A stretch of DNA of 64,000 nucleotides from an endosymbiont of Galathealinum brachiosum (GTDB lineage: Bacteria > Pseudomonadota > Gammaproteobacteria > SZUA-229), in NCBI GenBank assembly GCA_003349885.1, contig QFXC01000008.1, positions 372,001 to 436,000 on the forward strand. Reading direction: 5' to 3'. Shown here piece after piece: positions 18,006 to 26,848 of this stretch (positions are counted from its first letter, which is position 1; each line of letters opens with the position of its first letter). The position numbers and the translations under genes are program-made. Under the pieces are notes generated by a model that was given only the letters and a program-made list of their open reading frames with translations, ran no database searches and had not been told where the DNA came from.

Positions 18006-19286
18006 TCATAAATCATTGCAGTCAACGGTGCCAAGATGGTCTTTAAACACCGCTGCCTCTTCGCTTTCCCAGAATTTCTTGTAGGTTTCCAGCGCAAGTG
18101 GCATCACTGCCTGGTTATCAGCTTTTTCGCGTATTTTTGGGTCATCACTTAAACCGCACTCAACATTTAACACCAGTTCTTTGTGAGCATCCTCAAACAC
18201 CATAAACCCTTCATAAGTTGCAAAATCAAGTGCCCGTTCCTGCTGAACATGGCAGGCACGACATCCGGGCGCTACAGACTTAAGATATAATTCATCAACA
18301 CCTACAGGTGCAGCAGGTGGTAACCATCCAGGGGGGACGAAATCACCATTGAAGATGTTACCAGGCATTCCAGGGCCACCATACCAGCCTTCTATTAATT
18401 CATGACCTCCTGGAAGCCGTGAACCGCCAGCAACCTCATCCTCATCTTTTGTGCCACGATGCGTAATCAGAGCGACCTGATTCATTTTTTTGTATGCAGT
18501 TTGTTGATCTGCTTTAGTGAGTCCACGCGCCAGGTTTGGGTCAAATGCAAAATTATTTAAGTCCATAGGGAGGAAAAGTGCGCCGGTGTTTCCACTGTTA
18601 GCATAACTACCATCTTTTTTGAGCTTTTCTGGTGTTCCGCCATGGCATGTATTACACAGCCCGGGGATCGGTTTTTCTCCACGACCATCAAGATCAGGCT
18701 GGAAAGGAATACTCTCACCCGCTGAATTAAGCTGATTGCGTGAATCTGCCCCGGTATAAGCATAAAATGTAATAATTTTATTTGACGGTGAACTGCCATC
18801 TGCTGCAGATACCCTTTCCATTGTAACGGATGCTAATCTGTTTGTTCTGTTTGCAGCATCATCAAAAGTTGGGTAGTTTTCAATAACTGAATAGATATTA
18901 GGGTTGGGGTCAGTGCAACTCGGTTCACAGCGAGCCGTTACCCGCCGAATAAAGCCAAGGTCTGCTATATTTTGGTGAACCACTGTTGTTGAATCAGGAT
19001 TAACATCAAAAGGACCTGTGGTGCTGTAATCACCTCGGTTGTTAATGAATCCCGTTTCAACTAACCAGTCGGCATAAGTTGTCTTTTTACCATCAGGGTC
19101 CACAGCTGCGTAATATGCAGTAGCCGAGACCGCATCTTCCGGTACATGTCTTTCAAGAAAGGTTAAAAAAGTGTCTGGATCAGGTGGGATAACACCTGTC
19201 GCCTGTGCATTAAATGCAACGGACACCAGCATGGATGCTGAACAAATTGCTACTGAAGATAATTTCTGTGTTAACTTAATACTCAT
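18006..19286 (-). CDS. exported di-haem c-type cytochrome-like protein
   Basis: 426 residues. Signal peptide, then two C-x-x-C-H haem-attachment motifs: C-N-T-C-H (about residue 210) and C-R-A-C-H (about residue 345). Two further cysteines (RCEPSC) are not in haem motifs. The N-terminal third resembles no domain I can name. Expected to carry electrons in the periplasm; the partner is unknown. A longer frame opens 6 codons earlier, but AGGAGAG lies inside that extension 7 nt before the ATG at 19286, fixing the start. No neighbour on the same strand within 700 nt. Confidence 0.75.
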   Translation of the reverse strand: MSIKLTQKLSSVAICSASMLVSVAFNAQATGVIPPDPDTFLTFLERHVPEDAVSATAYYAAVDPDGKKTTYADWLVETGFINNRGDYSTTGPFDVNPDSTTVVHQNIADLGFIRRVTARCEPSCTDPNPNIYSVIENYPTFDDAANRTNRLASVTMERVSAADGSSPSNKIITFYAYTGADSRNQLNSAGESIPFQPDLDGRGEKPIPGLCNTCHGGTPEKLKKDGSYANSGNTGALFLPMDLNNFAFDPNLARGLTKADQQTAYKKMNQVALITHRGTKDEDEVAGGSRLPGGHELIEGWYGGPGMPGNIFNGDFVPPGWLPPAAPVGVDELYLKSVAPGCRACHVQQERALDFATYEGFMVFEDAHKELVLNVECGLSDDPKIREKADNQAVMPLALETYKKFWESEEAAVFKDHLGTVDCNDL

Positions 19287-19304
19287 GATTTTCTCTCCTG
19301 TCAT

Positions 19305-19958
19305 TTAATTTATCATTTAACTTACAAAAAACTGTATACATAGTTTTGATAATCCTCACGGCGTTAAAACGTGTGAATTGTTTTTGCGACAATATACCTC
19401 CCGGATTTTTATGGTTTTGAATAAAACGTTATTGTGGTTGATGACGCAATAGAAATACATCATCACGAATGAATAGCTACGATTACTGTGAGAATTTACT
19501 TAAACTGAAATGATTGATGCGTTTACAGATACATTCCATTAGTAATCAAGTCCTGTGAGCAATGCGCATAAAGAAGACGTAAGGGTACTATCAAAATTAC
19601 CCGTTAGTATATAATGTAAACACTGTATTTTTTACCTACAGTAAATCCAGAGAAGATAGATATGTTTTAAAAAATATAAACCCTACTTTTTATGAGTTAT
19701 ATTTATTTAAATAGCTGTTTTTAATATATTAAATTGAGTTTTACGTTGAGGATATAACAAACCTGGACTTATATATCTAATCTTAGTCTTCTACCCTGCT
19801 CTTTCAATTCAGAAAAAGCACAAACAAATACTACCGACCATCTAATTTAGCTTCGACCGGTGCATGGTCTGTAAATTTAAAGGTTTCATGATAGATAGAA
19901 AATAAACTCAGGTATATTTGTAATCCAGGTAGATTAATTTTTAATAATTAATTCTAAC
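19305..19958. other. 654-nt gap without recognised gene
   Basis: Contains the upstream region of the cytochrome gene. No long frame, tRNA or clear hairpin was recognised. AT-rich throughout. Confidence 0.4.
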
Positions 19959-20399
19959 CTATAACATGGGCATACTTTTTTTATCCATCAGATTCAGGAC
20001 GCCTCGGATAATACGGTAGATAACCCATAATCCTGTTAGCACAATCATAAGAAATGCAATCGGGATTCCAAAGAAGGTAAGTGCAATTAATATGGATACA
20101 ATTAACCAGAGCAATGCATACCAGAATGTTTGAATAAGCCATTCAAAATGTGATTGCAAATAAGTATCAACAGCTTCACCTCTTTTAGCATAACTAATTA
20201 TCACCGCAATAATAGACGGCCATCCCGTTAAAAAAGCGGTTAAGATAAACGCAGAAGATAATACGCCATTTAGTGCACTAAAAAAATGCAAGCCATATAT
20301 AATATAAACAAGTGTGATCAGTCCGGCAACAGGTTCTTTATTAAACTTAAGATCAAATTCATTTAATTCACCGAACTGTTTGTATTCTTTATTACTGAT
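19959..20399 (-). CDS. DUF4870-like membrane protein with no normal start codon
   Basis: The DUF4870-type core (about three membrane spans, SHFEWLIQTFWYALLW) is open back past the TTG at 20291. The region before that TTG encodes GLITLVYIIYGLHFF, the first membrane span expected for this family, so the real protein begins further upstream. In that frame no ATG, GTG or TTG is found between 20292 and 20430; the best SD (AAAGG) stands before an ATC at 20399. Either a rare start is used or the start region carries a frameshift. Function of the family unknown. Follows the HDOD gene. Confidence 0.6.
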   Translation of the reverse strand: MSNKEYKQFGELNEFDLKFNKEPVAGLITLVYIIYGLHFFSALNGVLSSAFILTAFLTGWPSIIAVIISYAKRGEAVDTYLQSHFEWLIQTFWYALLWLIVSILIALTFFGIPIAFLMIVLTGLWVIYRIIRGVLNLMDKKSMPML

Positions 20400-20427
20400 A
20401 CATTCACCTTTAAATATCTTATTAAAA

Positions 20428-21285
20428 TTATGCAGATTTTTTATTTTTAAATAACATATTCATTACCATTGATGCCTGCTGATCAACTTCCTGTTTAAGT
20501 GCTGGCATATCCTCAATAGATAAACCGGTTAACTGCCAGCAAACCGGATTAACCGCCAATGTTTCCGGGCTTATAGTTTTTTCAGCCAGTGCGTTTTCTG
20601 TTATTACTGATGCAATATGAATAATTGCCGTTTCCAGTCTGTAGTCCGGTGCTTTCACAGGTTCTATATGGAACTGCGTAATATCCTGCAAACTTTTAGG
20701 TAATTGCCACTCGCGCATTAATTCAGCACCAACCTGTGCATAATCAAAACCCAGCACTTCGCGTTCAGCCAGATAAAGATCTATATTTTTCTGTGTGGAT
20801 AGTTCGATTGCCTTTTTAGATTCTTCCGGCATTTTCTGAAACGTCACCAGATGACCGATACCATGTAATAGTCCGGCAATAAAAGGCCTTTCTGTATCAA
20901 TATCGCCACAATGATAAGCCAGTAATCGTGCCGTCACCGCACAGTAAACACCGTTAAACCAGAAATCATAAATATTAAAAGAATCGTTTGTGAAACCGGA
21001 AAAACTATCTACAACTACAGTCGCTAGAACCAGATCATGCACCTGCTGAGTTCCAAGCAGGTTGATAGCATGCGTCATGGTATCGACTTTTGTTCTCAGT
21101 CCAAAAAATGAACTGTTCACTAATTTTAAGAGGCGCGCAGTGATTGCTGGATCATGTACAATAATTTGTGCAACATCCGACATTGATGAATTGGGTGAAT
21201 TAATAACACTTCTTAAGCGAATATATACATCAGGCAAAGAGATTAATTCGATAGATTCTTTAACCAGAGATTCAGCAGTTTGCAT
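20428..21285 (-). CDS. HDOD-domain signalling protein
   Basis: 285 residues. The HDOD domain covers nearly the whole protein: I-S-L-P at the start, D-P-A-I-T-A-R-L-L-K-L-V-N-S-S-F, then A-I-N-L-L-G. The metal-binding HD of true phosphodiesterases is H-G here (GLLHGIGH), as usual for HDOD, so no catalysis is expected; these proteins usually act in signal or motility control. It may be cotranscribed with the DUF4870-like gene that follows. Confidence 0.88.
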   Translation of the reverse strand: MQTAESLVKESIELISLPDVYIRLRSVINSPNSSMSDVAQIIVHDPAITARLLKLVNSSFFGLRTKVDTMTHAINLLGTQQVHDLVLATVVVDSFSGFTNDSFNIYDFWFNGVYCAVTARLLAYHCGDIDTERPFIAGLLHGIGHLVTFQKMPEESKKAIELSTQKNIDLYLAEREVLGFDYAQVGAELMREWQLPKSLQDITQFHIEPVKAPDYRLETAIIHIASVITENALAEKTISPETLAVNPVCWQLTGLSIEDMPALKQEVDQQASMVMNMLFKNKKSA

Positions 21286-21336
21286 AATTTTTTTCTTTAT
21301 CTTTTATTAATGTTCATTATAGAAACAGAACTTTTT

Positions 21337-22182
21337 TTACAACTCACCTTCCCATCCTGATTCCACGGTAAAACCTGACGCTTTAACATGTCCACCACCA
21401 CCATACTGTCTTGCAATTTCACTCACATCAATACCCTTTTCACTAGAGCGTAAACTAAATGATCGGCCACCAGCATGATCCCAGTAACAGGCTGCGAATG
21501 GCTCATCCAGTGCCATAATATTACCCGCATCAGATATATAAGTGGTAGAAACATTTAAAACAGGCACATTATAACCACCTATCATCATTCGTCTGACCCC
21601 GGAAGCAATTAAATCCTGTATATCTTTTTGCAATTTACGCTCTATTGCAGCACCATCACTTCGAAGAGCATCAAGTTCACCTGATTCGTTCGCCATCATT
21701 TTATCCCACAGATCAAAATCATAAGGATAAGATGAAAGCCCGGTCGTGACTTCTCGCGTACCATCAATTTTAAACTGCCACAGATCACGATCCTGAATAT
21801 GCTCTATTAACTTCGGTGCAGGTGTTTGTGGATGAAACCATTCCCATGCCAGCATAGCGCCAGACTTATTCATATCAAACTGACCTTTTACCTCTCCACT
21901 GCTTAATAAACCAGCCAGCTCTTTTTCAGCGGATATATGATGATCCAGAATAGTAATACTTGCGGCTGTTGTTAACATATCAACCAGCACATCCTTTTTA
22001 TATGAAAAATCGACTATAAATACATCTCGCCCATTCACATCTGGTGGTGTCTGCTGATGAACTCCTTTATAAAAATCAACACTATCACCTAATGCATGAC
22101 GTACAGCCCATGCTGCTCCAAATCCATCCGGGCAATTGCCATGAAAAATGCATAATTTATTATTGTTATTATTTTTTCTCAT
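21337..22182 (-). CDS. DHH/DHHA1-family phosphoesterase
   Basis: 281 residues. An N-terminal metal motif (H-G-N-C-P-D-G), the family D-H-H triad (ILDHHISAE), and a C-terminal DHHA1 motif G-G-G-G-H-V-K-A-S-G-F. The first motif is looser than in NrnA or RecJ. Expected to cleave a phosphodiester or phosphate in a nucleotide or oligonucleotide; the substrate is not evident. Single gene by spacing. Confidence 0.85.
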   Translation of the reverse strand: MRKNNNNNKLCIFHGNCPDGFGAAWAVRHALGDSVDFYKGVHQQTPPDVNGRDVFIVDFSYKKDVLVDMLTTAASITILDHHISAEKELAGLLSSGEVKGQFDMNKSGAMLAWEWFHPQTPAPKLIEHIQDRDLWQFKIDGTREVTTGLSSYPYDFDLWDKMMANESGELDALRSDGAAIERKLQKDIQDLIASGVRRMMIGGYNVPVLNVSTTYISDAGNIMALDEPFAACYWDHAGGRSFSLRSSEKGIDVSEIARQYGGGGHVKASGFTVESGWEGEL

Positions 22183-22420
22183 TTTTATAAATCACTTATC
22201 GTTATAATTATTATTTGTGGATAAATATCCCTACTTAATAAAACATAGTCAAATGTATAATAAATCTATGTTTTTATTGGCTTTATTTAACCTATAGATT
22301 GTTTACGTGTCAATCAATTCCCTCGATAGATCTAAATATTAAAATAGTTTAAAAAAGAAGATAAATTAAATCATGATGTACGCCAGACACACTCAGAATC
22401 GTATAAACAGATATTTAGCC

Positions 22421-22798
22421 TTACTTATAAACCTCGCTCATCGATTTGAACTGTTTGATAAGGCTATCGCACTTCGGTTTTGATGCTTCACAGAGTGTCG
22501 TAATTTCTGTTTCAATGCCCTTACTTTTCACTCGAATTGTCTTTTTTATTAATGCCGGATACGCGGTATGATCAAGCGGAGCAAAAAACCAGATAACATG
22601 ATTACCATTTTCAATCAGAGAAACGATTTCCCATCCACCTTGCTTACTTACATTAACAGATGGCTGTTTTTTTAAACTTTCAAGAATAGTTGATACGGAA
22701 CTAAAATCGACAGGATTTTTATTCTCAGCAAATATAGTTGATGAAAAACTGATCATTAGAGCCGTAACGAGAACACATGTTTTCATTCGTTTATCCAT
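22421..22798 (-). CDS. secreted protein of unknown function
   Basis: 125 residues with a signal peptide (cleavage near IFAE). Mature part is about 100 residues with two cysteines (LCEASKPKC) that could form a disulfide. I do not recognise the family. It is divergent from the His-rich gene at 23000; the direct-repeat array at 22893-22936 lies between them and could in principle act on both. Confidence 0.65.
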   Translation of the reverse strand: MDKRMKTCVLVTALMISFSSTIFAENKNPVDFSSVSTILESLKKQPSVNVSKQGGWEIVSLIENGNHVIWFFAPLDHTAYPALIKKTIRVKSKGIETEITTLCEASKPKCDSLIKQFKSMSEVYK

Positions 22799-22892
22799 TT
22801 AAAGCTGCCGGTAGTATGTGCGTTAAGTTTTACATAAACCATTAGAAGAACACAAATTTATACAGATAATTTAATACACTAGATAACTACAT

Positions 22893-22936
22893 CCGTTCAG
22901 CTTCCGTTCAGCTTCCGTTCAGCTTCCGTTCAGCCA
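22893..22936 (+). promoter_or_regulatory. four 11-bp direct repeats, probable response-regulator operator
   Basis: Four tandem units of CCGTTCAGCTT (the fourth ends CCA), in exact 11-bp phase, 64 nt before the His-rich gene. OmpR/PhoB-type regulators bind direct repeats at this spacing. The same unit recurs twice at 25882-25903. The regulator at 23759 is the natural candidate; this is an inference. Confidence 0.7.
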
Positions 22937-22999
22937 GCTTAAGTTACCTTGTAGTCATCGGGTATGACCTGATTTATTTATTCACTCGGGAGAATCAAG

Positions 23000-23416
23000 A
23001 TGAACATTATTACAACTATCAAAACACTGCCTCTACTTGGTGCATTTGCTATTGGGCTGGCCATAACACCCACACTGTCAGTCGCAGACGGTAATGACCG
23101 TGGACGGCACAGTGCCCATCATTCTGAACAAAATGGGCACAATAGCCACTTACAGCACCGAGGAAATAGTCGTAATCATTCTAATCATGGATATCAGAGT
23201 CGCCATGGACACCATCAAAGAGCCAAACACCGTCACGGACACAAACATCATAAGGTAGTGCATAATTACAGCAGACATGATCGTAACAGACATGAACACA
23301 CCTATCCCCGGCATAATTACCGATTTTACCAACCGCGTCATTTTTTAAACCTGTCTAACCTGGGTCTTACTTTCGGTGTGCATACTGATAATGTTGATAT
23401 TATTTATCGTGACTAA
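23000..23416 (+). CDS. His-rich secreted protein
   Basis: 138 residues. Signal peptide (cleavage near SVAD), then a long histidine-rich segment (over 25 His between residues 36 and 100) and a conserved-looking end NLSNLGLTFGVHTDNVDIIYRD. Such His density suggests binding of Cu, Zn or Ni in the periplasm. GGGAG precedes the ATG. First gene of the locus with the PepSY protein and the two-component pair; the direct repeats just upstream suggest control by that pair. Confidence 0.75.
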   Translation: MNIITTIKTLPLLGAFAIGLAITPTLSVADGNDRGRHSAHHSEQNGHNSHLQHRGNSRNHSNHGYQSRHGHHQRAKHRHGHKHHKVVHNYSRHDRNRHEHTYPRHNYRFYQPRHFLNLSNLGLTFGVHTDNVDIIYRD

Positions 23417-23433
23417 AACATAACCATGCACCC

Positions 23434-23492
23434 TGATCAGGTCGCATTATGTGGTAGCCGAAAGCACTGCAGTGTAAACTGCAACCTGATCA
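23434..23492 (+). promoter_or_regulatory. structured intercistronic segment
   Basis: TGATCAGGT (23434-23442) pairs with ACCTGATCA (23484-23492), and GCAGT/ACTGC pair inside (23469-23482, loop GTAA). It sits between the His-rich and PepSY genes, where a stem could trim or attenuate readthrough. No T-run follows, so it is not a standard terminator. Confidence 0.45.
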
Positions 23493-23510
23493 ACCATTGC
23501 GACCGGGCTT

Positions 23511-23753
23511 ATGAGAACACTTACTACCTATATTCTATTATTGACGCTTTTACTGGTAACGCCTGTATTTGCAAAAGCCGATGGTAATTTAAGCAAACAA
23601 CAGGCAATGAGCATCGCTCAACAGAATAACCCGGGACGGGTACTCGCAGTGAAACAGAGCGGTGGCGTTTACCGGGTAAAAATACTCAATACTAATGGTG
23701 AGGTTCGTGTTATTTCAGTTGATGTAAACAGTGGGAAAGTGATTAACCGGTAA
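23511..23753 (+). CDS. PepSY-domain periplasmic protein
   Basis: 80 residues: signal peptide ending near VFAKA, then one PepSY repeat (SKQQAMSIAQQNNPGRVLAVKQSGGVYRVKI and the V-D-V-N-S-G-K-V ending). Small PepSY proteins are commonly found just upstream of PhoP/PhoQ-like pairs and may feed the sensor or dampen it. Five nt before the response-regulator gene. Confidence 0.85.
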   Translation: MRTLTTYILLLTLLLVTPVFAKADGNLSKQQAMSIAQQNNPGRVLAVKQSGGVYRVKILNTNGEVRVISVDVNSGKVINR

Positions 23754-23758
23754 TCTCT

Positions 23759-24439
23759 ATGCGCATTTTAATTATTGAAGATGAGCTGGAATTACTAACC
23801 GATATTGAAACCAGACTACAGTCTGAAGGTTATATTGTTGACACCAGCAGTGATGGAAATGATGGTTATTTCATTGCTACGGAATACCCGCTGGATGCGG
23901 CTATTATTGACATCGGCCTACCGGGCATATCGGGTATTGAAGTAATAAAAAAACTACGTCAACAGGGACATACTCTTCCCGTACTCATATTAACGGCACG
24001 CAGTCGCTGGCAGGAAAAAGTAGAAGGTCTGGAGGCCGGTGCCGATGATTATCTGGTAAAGCCTTTTCAGATGGAGGAATTACTCGCAAGGGTTAAAGCA
24101 TTATTACGTCGAGCCAGCGGATCAGCTTCAAACGATCTCAGCTGTGGCTGCATTACATTAAAAGTCGATACACAACAGGTTTTACGTGATAATAACATTA
24201 TCGAAGTAACCGCATTTGAATACCGACTGCTTGAATATCTTATGCGTCATTCAAGTGAAGCCATATCAAAATCCCGCCTGGCAGATTACCTCTACCCGCA
24301 CGATGATGATCGTGACAGCAATGTTATTGAAGTACTAATAGGTCGCCTGCGCAAAAAACTCGATCCTGATGGCTCAATCAACCTTATCGAAACACTGCGT
24401 AATCGGGGTTATCGCTTCACCTTATGTGATGGTGAATAA
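23759..24439 (+). CDS. OmpR/PhoP-family response regulator
   Basis: 226 residues. Receiver domain with E7/D8 acidic pair, phosphoacceptor D51 (IIDIGLPG) and K about 101 (VKPF). A winged-helix DNA-binding domain follows (ALLRRASG linker, GRLRKKLDPDG, TLRNRGYRF). PhoP/QseB-like. Gene follows the PepSY gene by 5 nt and the kinase by 3 nt. Predicted to bind the CCGTTCAGCTT repeats on both sides of the operon. Confidence 0.92.
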   Translation: MRILIIEDELELLTDIETRLQSEGYIVDTSSDGNDGYFIATEYPLDAAIIDIGLPGISGIEVIKKLRQQGHTLPVLILTARSRWQEKVEGLEAGADDYLVKPFQMEELLARVKALLRRASGSASNDLSCGCITLKVDTQQVLRDNNIIEVTAFEYRLLEYLMRHSSEAISKSRLADYLYPHDDDRDSNVIEVLIGRLRKKLDPDGSINLIETLRNRGYRFTLCDGE

Positions 24440-24442
24440 TTA

Positions 24443-25756
24443 ATGTCTCTTAATCTACGCATCATATTAAGCGCAACCACTGTACTGATAATATTCATAA
24501 CCCTCACAGCCGCTGCATTGAACCGCGCATTTGTAGAGAGCACTGAAAGTGCACTGCGTGATAACTTAACGAGTCAGTTATATGCCCTGCTTGCTGCCGC
24601 AGAAATAGTTGATAATGAAATTTTAATGCCGTCCAATGAACTTGATGCCCTTTTAGGTTTACCCAGCTCAGGTGTATACGCCACTATAACAAAGCAGACA
24701 GGTCAGGTTTTATGGCAATCCTCATCAGCACTCGGAACAATACTTCCTCCAGTAGAAGTATTACAAAGTGGTAATAAACGTTTTAATAAACGTAGTGTAG
24801 ATACACAAAATTACTATAGTTTTTCCTATGGCATAAACTGGATAACTGACTCAAGCACCCTTGCGCTTACATTTACTATTACAACCGATCTGGTGTCGTT
24901 TAATAAACAAATCACAGAATACAGAACCACCTTATGGGGCGGGCTATTAGCGATGGCCTTTTTATTAGTTATTAGTCAGGCCGCTATACTACGCTGGGGC
25001 TTAACACCACTGCGCCAGGTTGGCATTGAATTAAGCAATATAGAACATGGCAGACAGCAACAAATAGACCAACACTACCCACAGGAAATTGAACAGTTCA
25101 CCAATAATATCAACAAGTTGTTACAACAGGAACGCGACCAGAAAACACGCTATCGTAATGCCCTGGGAGATCTGGCTCATAGCCTTAAAACACCTCTGGC
25201 AGTTATACAGAGCGGTCTGAACTCAAACAGTGAAACAGATGCATCAGCACAGGAACAGATCACGCGGATGAATTCAATTGTTGAATATCAGTTACAGCGT
25301 GCCGCAACGGCAGGTACATCCAGTAGCGCTGCATCACTAAATGTGAAAGCCATAATAGACAGAATGCTTGAATCACTAAAGAAGGTTTATCGTGACAAGA
25401 TAATTACCCTGAATATAGAGGCGGATGAAAACCTTAGCTTTAAAGGTGATGAAGGTGATCTTATGGAGTTATTAGGCAACCTGTTTGATAACGCATATAA
25501 ATGGGCAAATACCCAGATTACTGTTATAGCCGAAAAGAAAGGTAAAAAGTTATCACTACGTGTAATAGATGATGGTCCGGGTATGAAACCTGAACAGGTA
25601 GAAACATTATTACAACGAGGTAAACGAGCCGATCAGAATATTGCTGGACACGGCATCGGGTTATCGATTGTTGGCAATATAGTAGACGCTTATCAGGGAG
25701 AGTTATTTATCAGGGAAAGTGCTTCAGGTGGAGCTGAAATTGAAATCATTCTATAG
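24443..25756 (+). CDS. PhoQ-like sensor histidine kinase
   Basis: 437 residues. Two membrane spans (about 9-28 and 164-184) bracket a periplasmic sensor of some 135 residues. The H-box GDLAHSLKTPLAV has H246; then NLFDNAYKWA (N-box), DDGPGM (G1) and GHGIGLSI (G2). The H-box wording is the PhoQ form. The sensed signal cannot be read, but the His-rich and PepSY neighbours suggest metals or envelope state. Confidence 0.92.
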   Translation: MSLNLRIILSATTVLIIFITLTAAALNRAFVESTESALRDNLTSQLYALLAAAEIVDNEILMPSNELDALLGLPSSGVYATITKQTGQVLWQSSSALGTILPPVEVLQSGNKRFNKRSVDTQNYYSFSYGINWITDSSTLALTFTITTDLVSFNKQITEYRTTLWGGLLAMAFLLVISQAAILRWGLTPLRQVGIELSNIEHGRQQQIDQHYPQEIEQFTNNINKLLQQERDQKTRYRNALGDLAHSLKTPLAVIQSGLNSNSETDASAQEQITRMNSIVEYQLQRAATAGTSSSAASLNVKAIIDRMLESLKKVYRDKIITLNIEADENLSFKGDEGDLMELLGNLFDNAYKWANTQITVIAEKKGKKLSLRVIDDGPGMKPEQVETLLQRGKRADQNIAGHGIGLSIVGNIVDAYQGELFIRESASGGAEIEIIL

Positions 25757-25881
25757 CTAACTGATATCAGATGCCTGTAGTCAAATATTGTTAAAACCAC
25801 TAAACACCTCCTCCACAGTAAAGACCATATGCCTTCTGTACTTAACATGTCCACACATTAAGCATCAACAACATTAACAAC

Positions 25882-25903
25882 CCGTTCAGCTACCATTCAG
25901 CTG
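25882..25903 (+). promoter_or_regulatory. two 11-bp direct repeats matching the 22893 array
   Basis: CCGTTCAGCTA followed directly by CCATTCAGCTG, in the same 11-bp phase as the four units at 22893-22936. Lies 48 nt before the choice-anchor gene. Two sites of the same unusual sequence on either side of one two-component operon support a shared regulator. Confidence 0.6.
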
Positions 25904-25951
25904 ATTCGTGATGAAATGAAACCGTAAATTAAATAAAGCGGGAGAATTTTC

Positions 25952-26737
25952 ATGTTAAAGCAGATAAAAACGATAAGCCTTAAAACATCAGCAATACTGA
26001 TTGGGTTAATAAGCCTGCCCACATTAGCAATAGCAACTGATGATACGACCAGCACACGATCTATCAGTTACAGTACTAATACAGAAACAGGCGAATCAGA
26101 AAAGGATGCTTTACTTAAACAATCTAAAATTAAACTTATCACTCCTATGCTTAAACAGGGGTATCGCACAGAATCTGGAAAAACGACTGACACTATAAAA
26201 AGCTCTGTTTCAAATTATGCAGGTGACTTTTCAATTTATAACGTATCAACTAATCTGATAAGCGACTTTGATTACGATAACTTTTATCACCGTTTTAGCA
26301 TTACTATCGATGCAGATACGGTTTATGAGAGTGCAGCAGTTTATGCAAAACTTTATCTTAGTTACGAAGGTGGCCCATGGAACTATTATACAAGCAGTGA
26401 TACTTACCATATATATGCAGAGAGCGGACTGGATGCATTTGTAATCGAGACTGAACTAGCCGATGGTTTTTCAGCCGGTTATTATGATGTTCGCATTGAA
26501 TTATATGATGCAGATTATAATCAGTGGTTATTAAGTTATGGTCCATACGATGATAGTTCTATCAACTCACTACCACTAGAAGACAGTTTTAAAGATAGTC
26601 ATTTTATAGATACAACGTACCCTGTAGAAACTGAAGTTGTTTTTGCAGGCAGCGGTTCAATGAGTTTCTGGTTATTAGCTATAGCAACTCTACTATTAAT
26701 AACAGTACGATTTAAAGCAACGTCAGAAAAATCATAA
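25952..26737 (+). CDS. choice-anchor H family surface protein with C-terminal sorting segment
   Basis: 261 residues. Signal peptide (ending near AIAT), a beta-rich domain whose NFYHRFSITIDADT, AVYAKLYLSYEGG and GLDAFVIETELADGFSAGYYDVRIEL blocks fit the choice-anchor H type, and a C-terminal tripartite tail: G-S-G-S-M-S, one membrane span, then RFKATSEKS. Such tails (GlyGly-CTERM class) are usually cut by a rhomboid-type sortase. Probably on the cell surface; ligand unknown. GGGAG ahead of the ATG; regulated with the PhoPQ-like locus by the shared repeat. Confidence 0.75.
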   Translation: MLKQIKTISLKTSAILIGLISLPTLAIATDDTTSTRSISYSTNTETGESEKDALLKQSKIKLITPMLKQGYRTESGKTTDTIKSSVSNYAGDFSIYNVSTNLISDFDYDNFYHRFSITIDADTVYESAAVYAKLYLSYEGGPWNYYTSSDTYHIYAESGLDAFVIETELADGFSAGYYDVRIELYDADYNQWLLSYGPYDDSSINSLPLEDSFKDSHFIDTTYPVETEVVFAGSGSMSFWLLAIATLLLITVRFKATSEKS

Positions 26738-26755
26738 AACAATGAAAATCACAAC

Positions 26756-26783
26756 GCAGGAGTTAACTTTAGTTAACTCCTGC
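26756..26783. terminator. perfect 13-bp hairpin after the choice-anchor gene
   Basis: GCAGGAGTTAACT, TT, AGTTAACTCCTGC. Followed by A5 on the plus strand, not T, so a rho-independent terminator in the forward direction is not classic; the stem may still stop or stabilise the transcript. Confidence 0.5.
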
Positions 26784-26848
26784 AAAAATGGCATGCAATA
26801 GTTAAACAGAGTAAAATATTCTTCTCCTCTTCTTTACATATATGCATT

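Noticed and set aside
22893..22936. tandem repeat read as a CRISPR remnant
   Set aside because: Units are 11 bp without spacers; they fit a regulator array instead.
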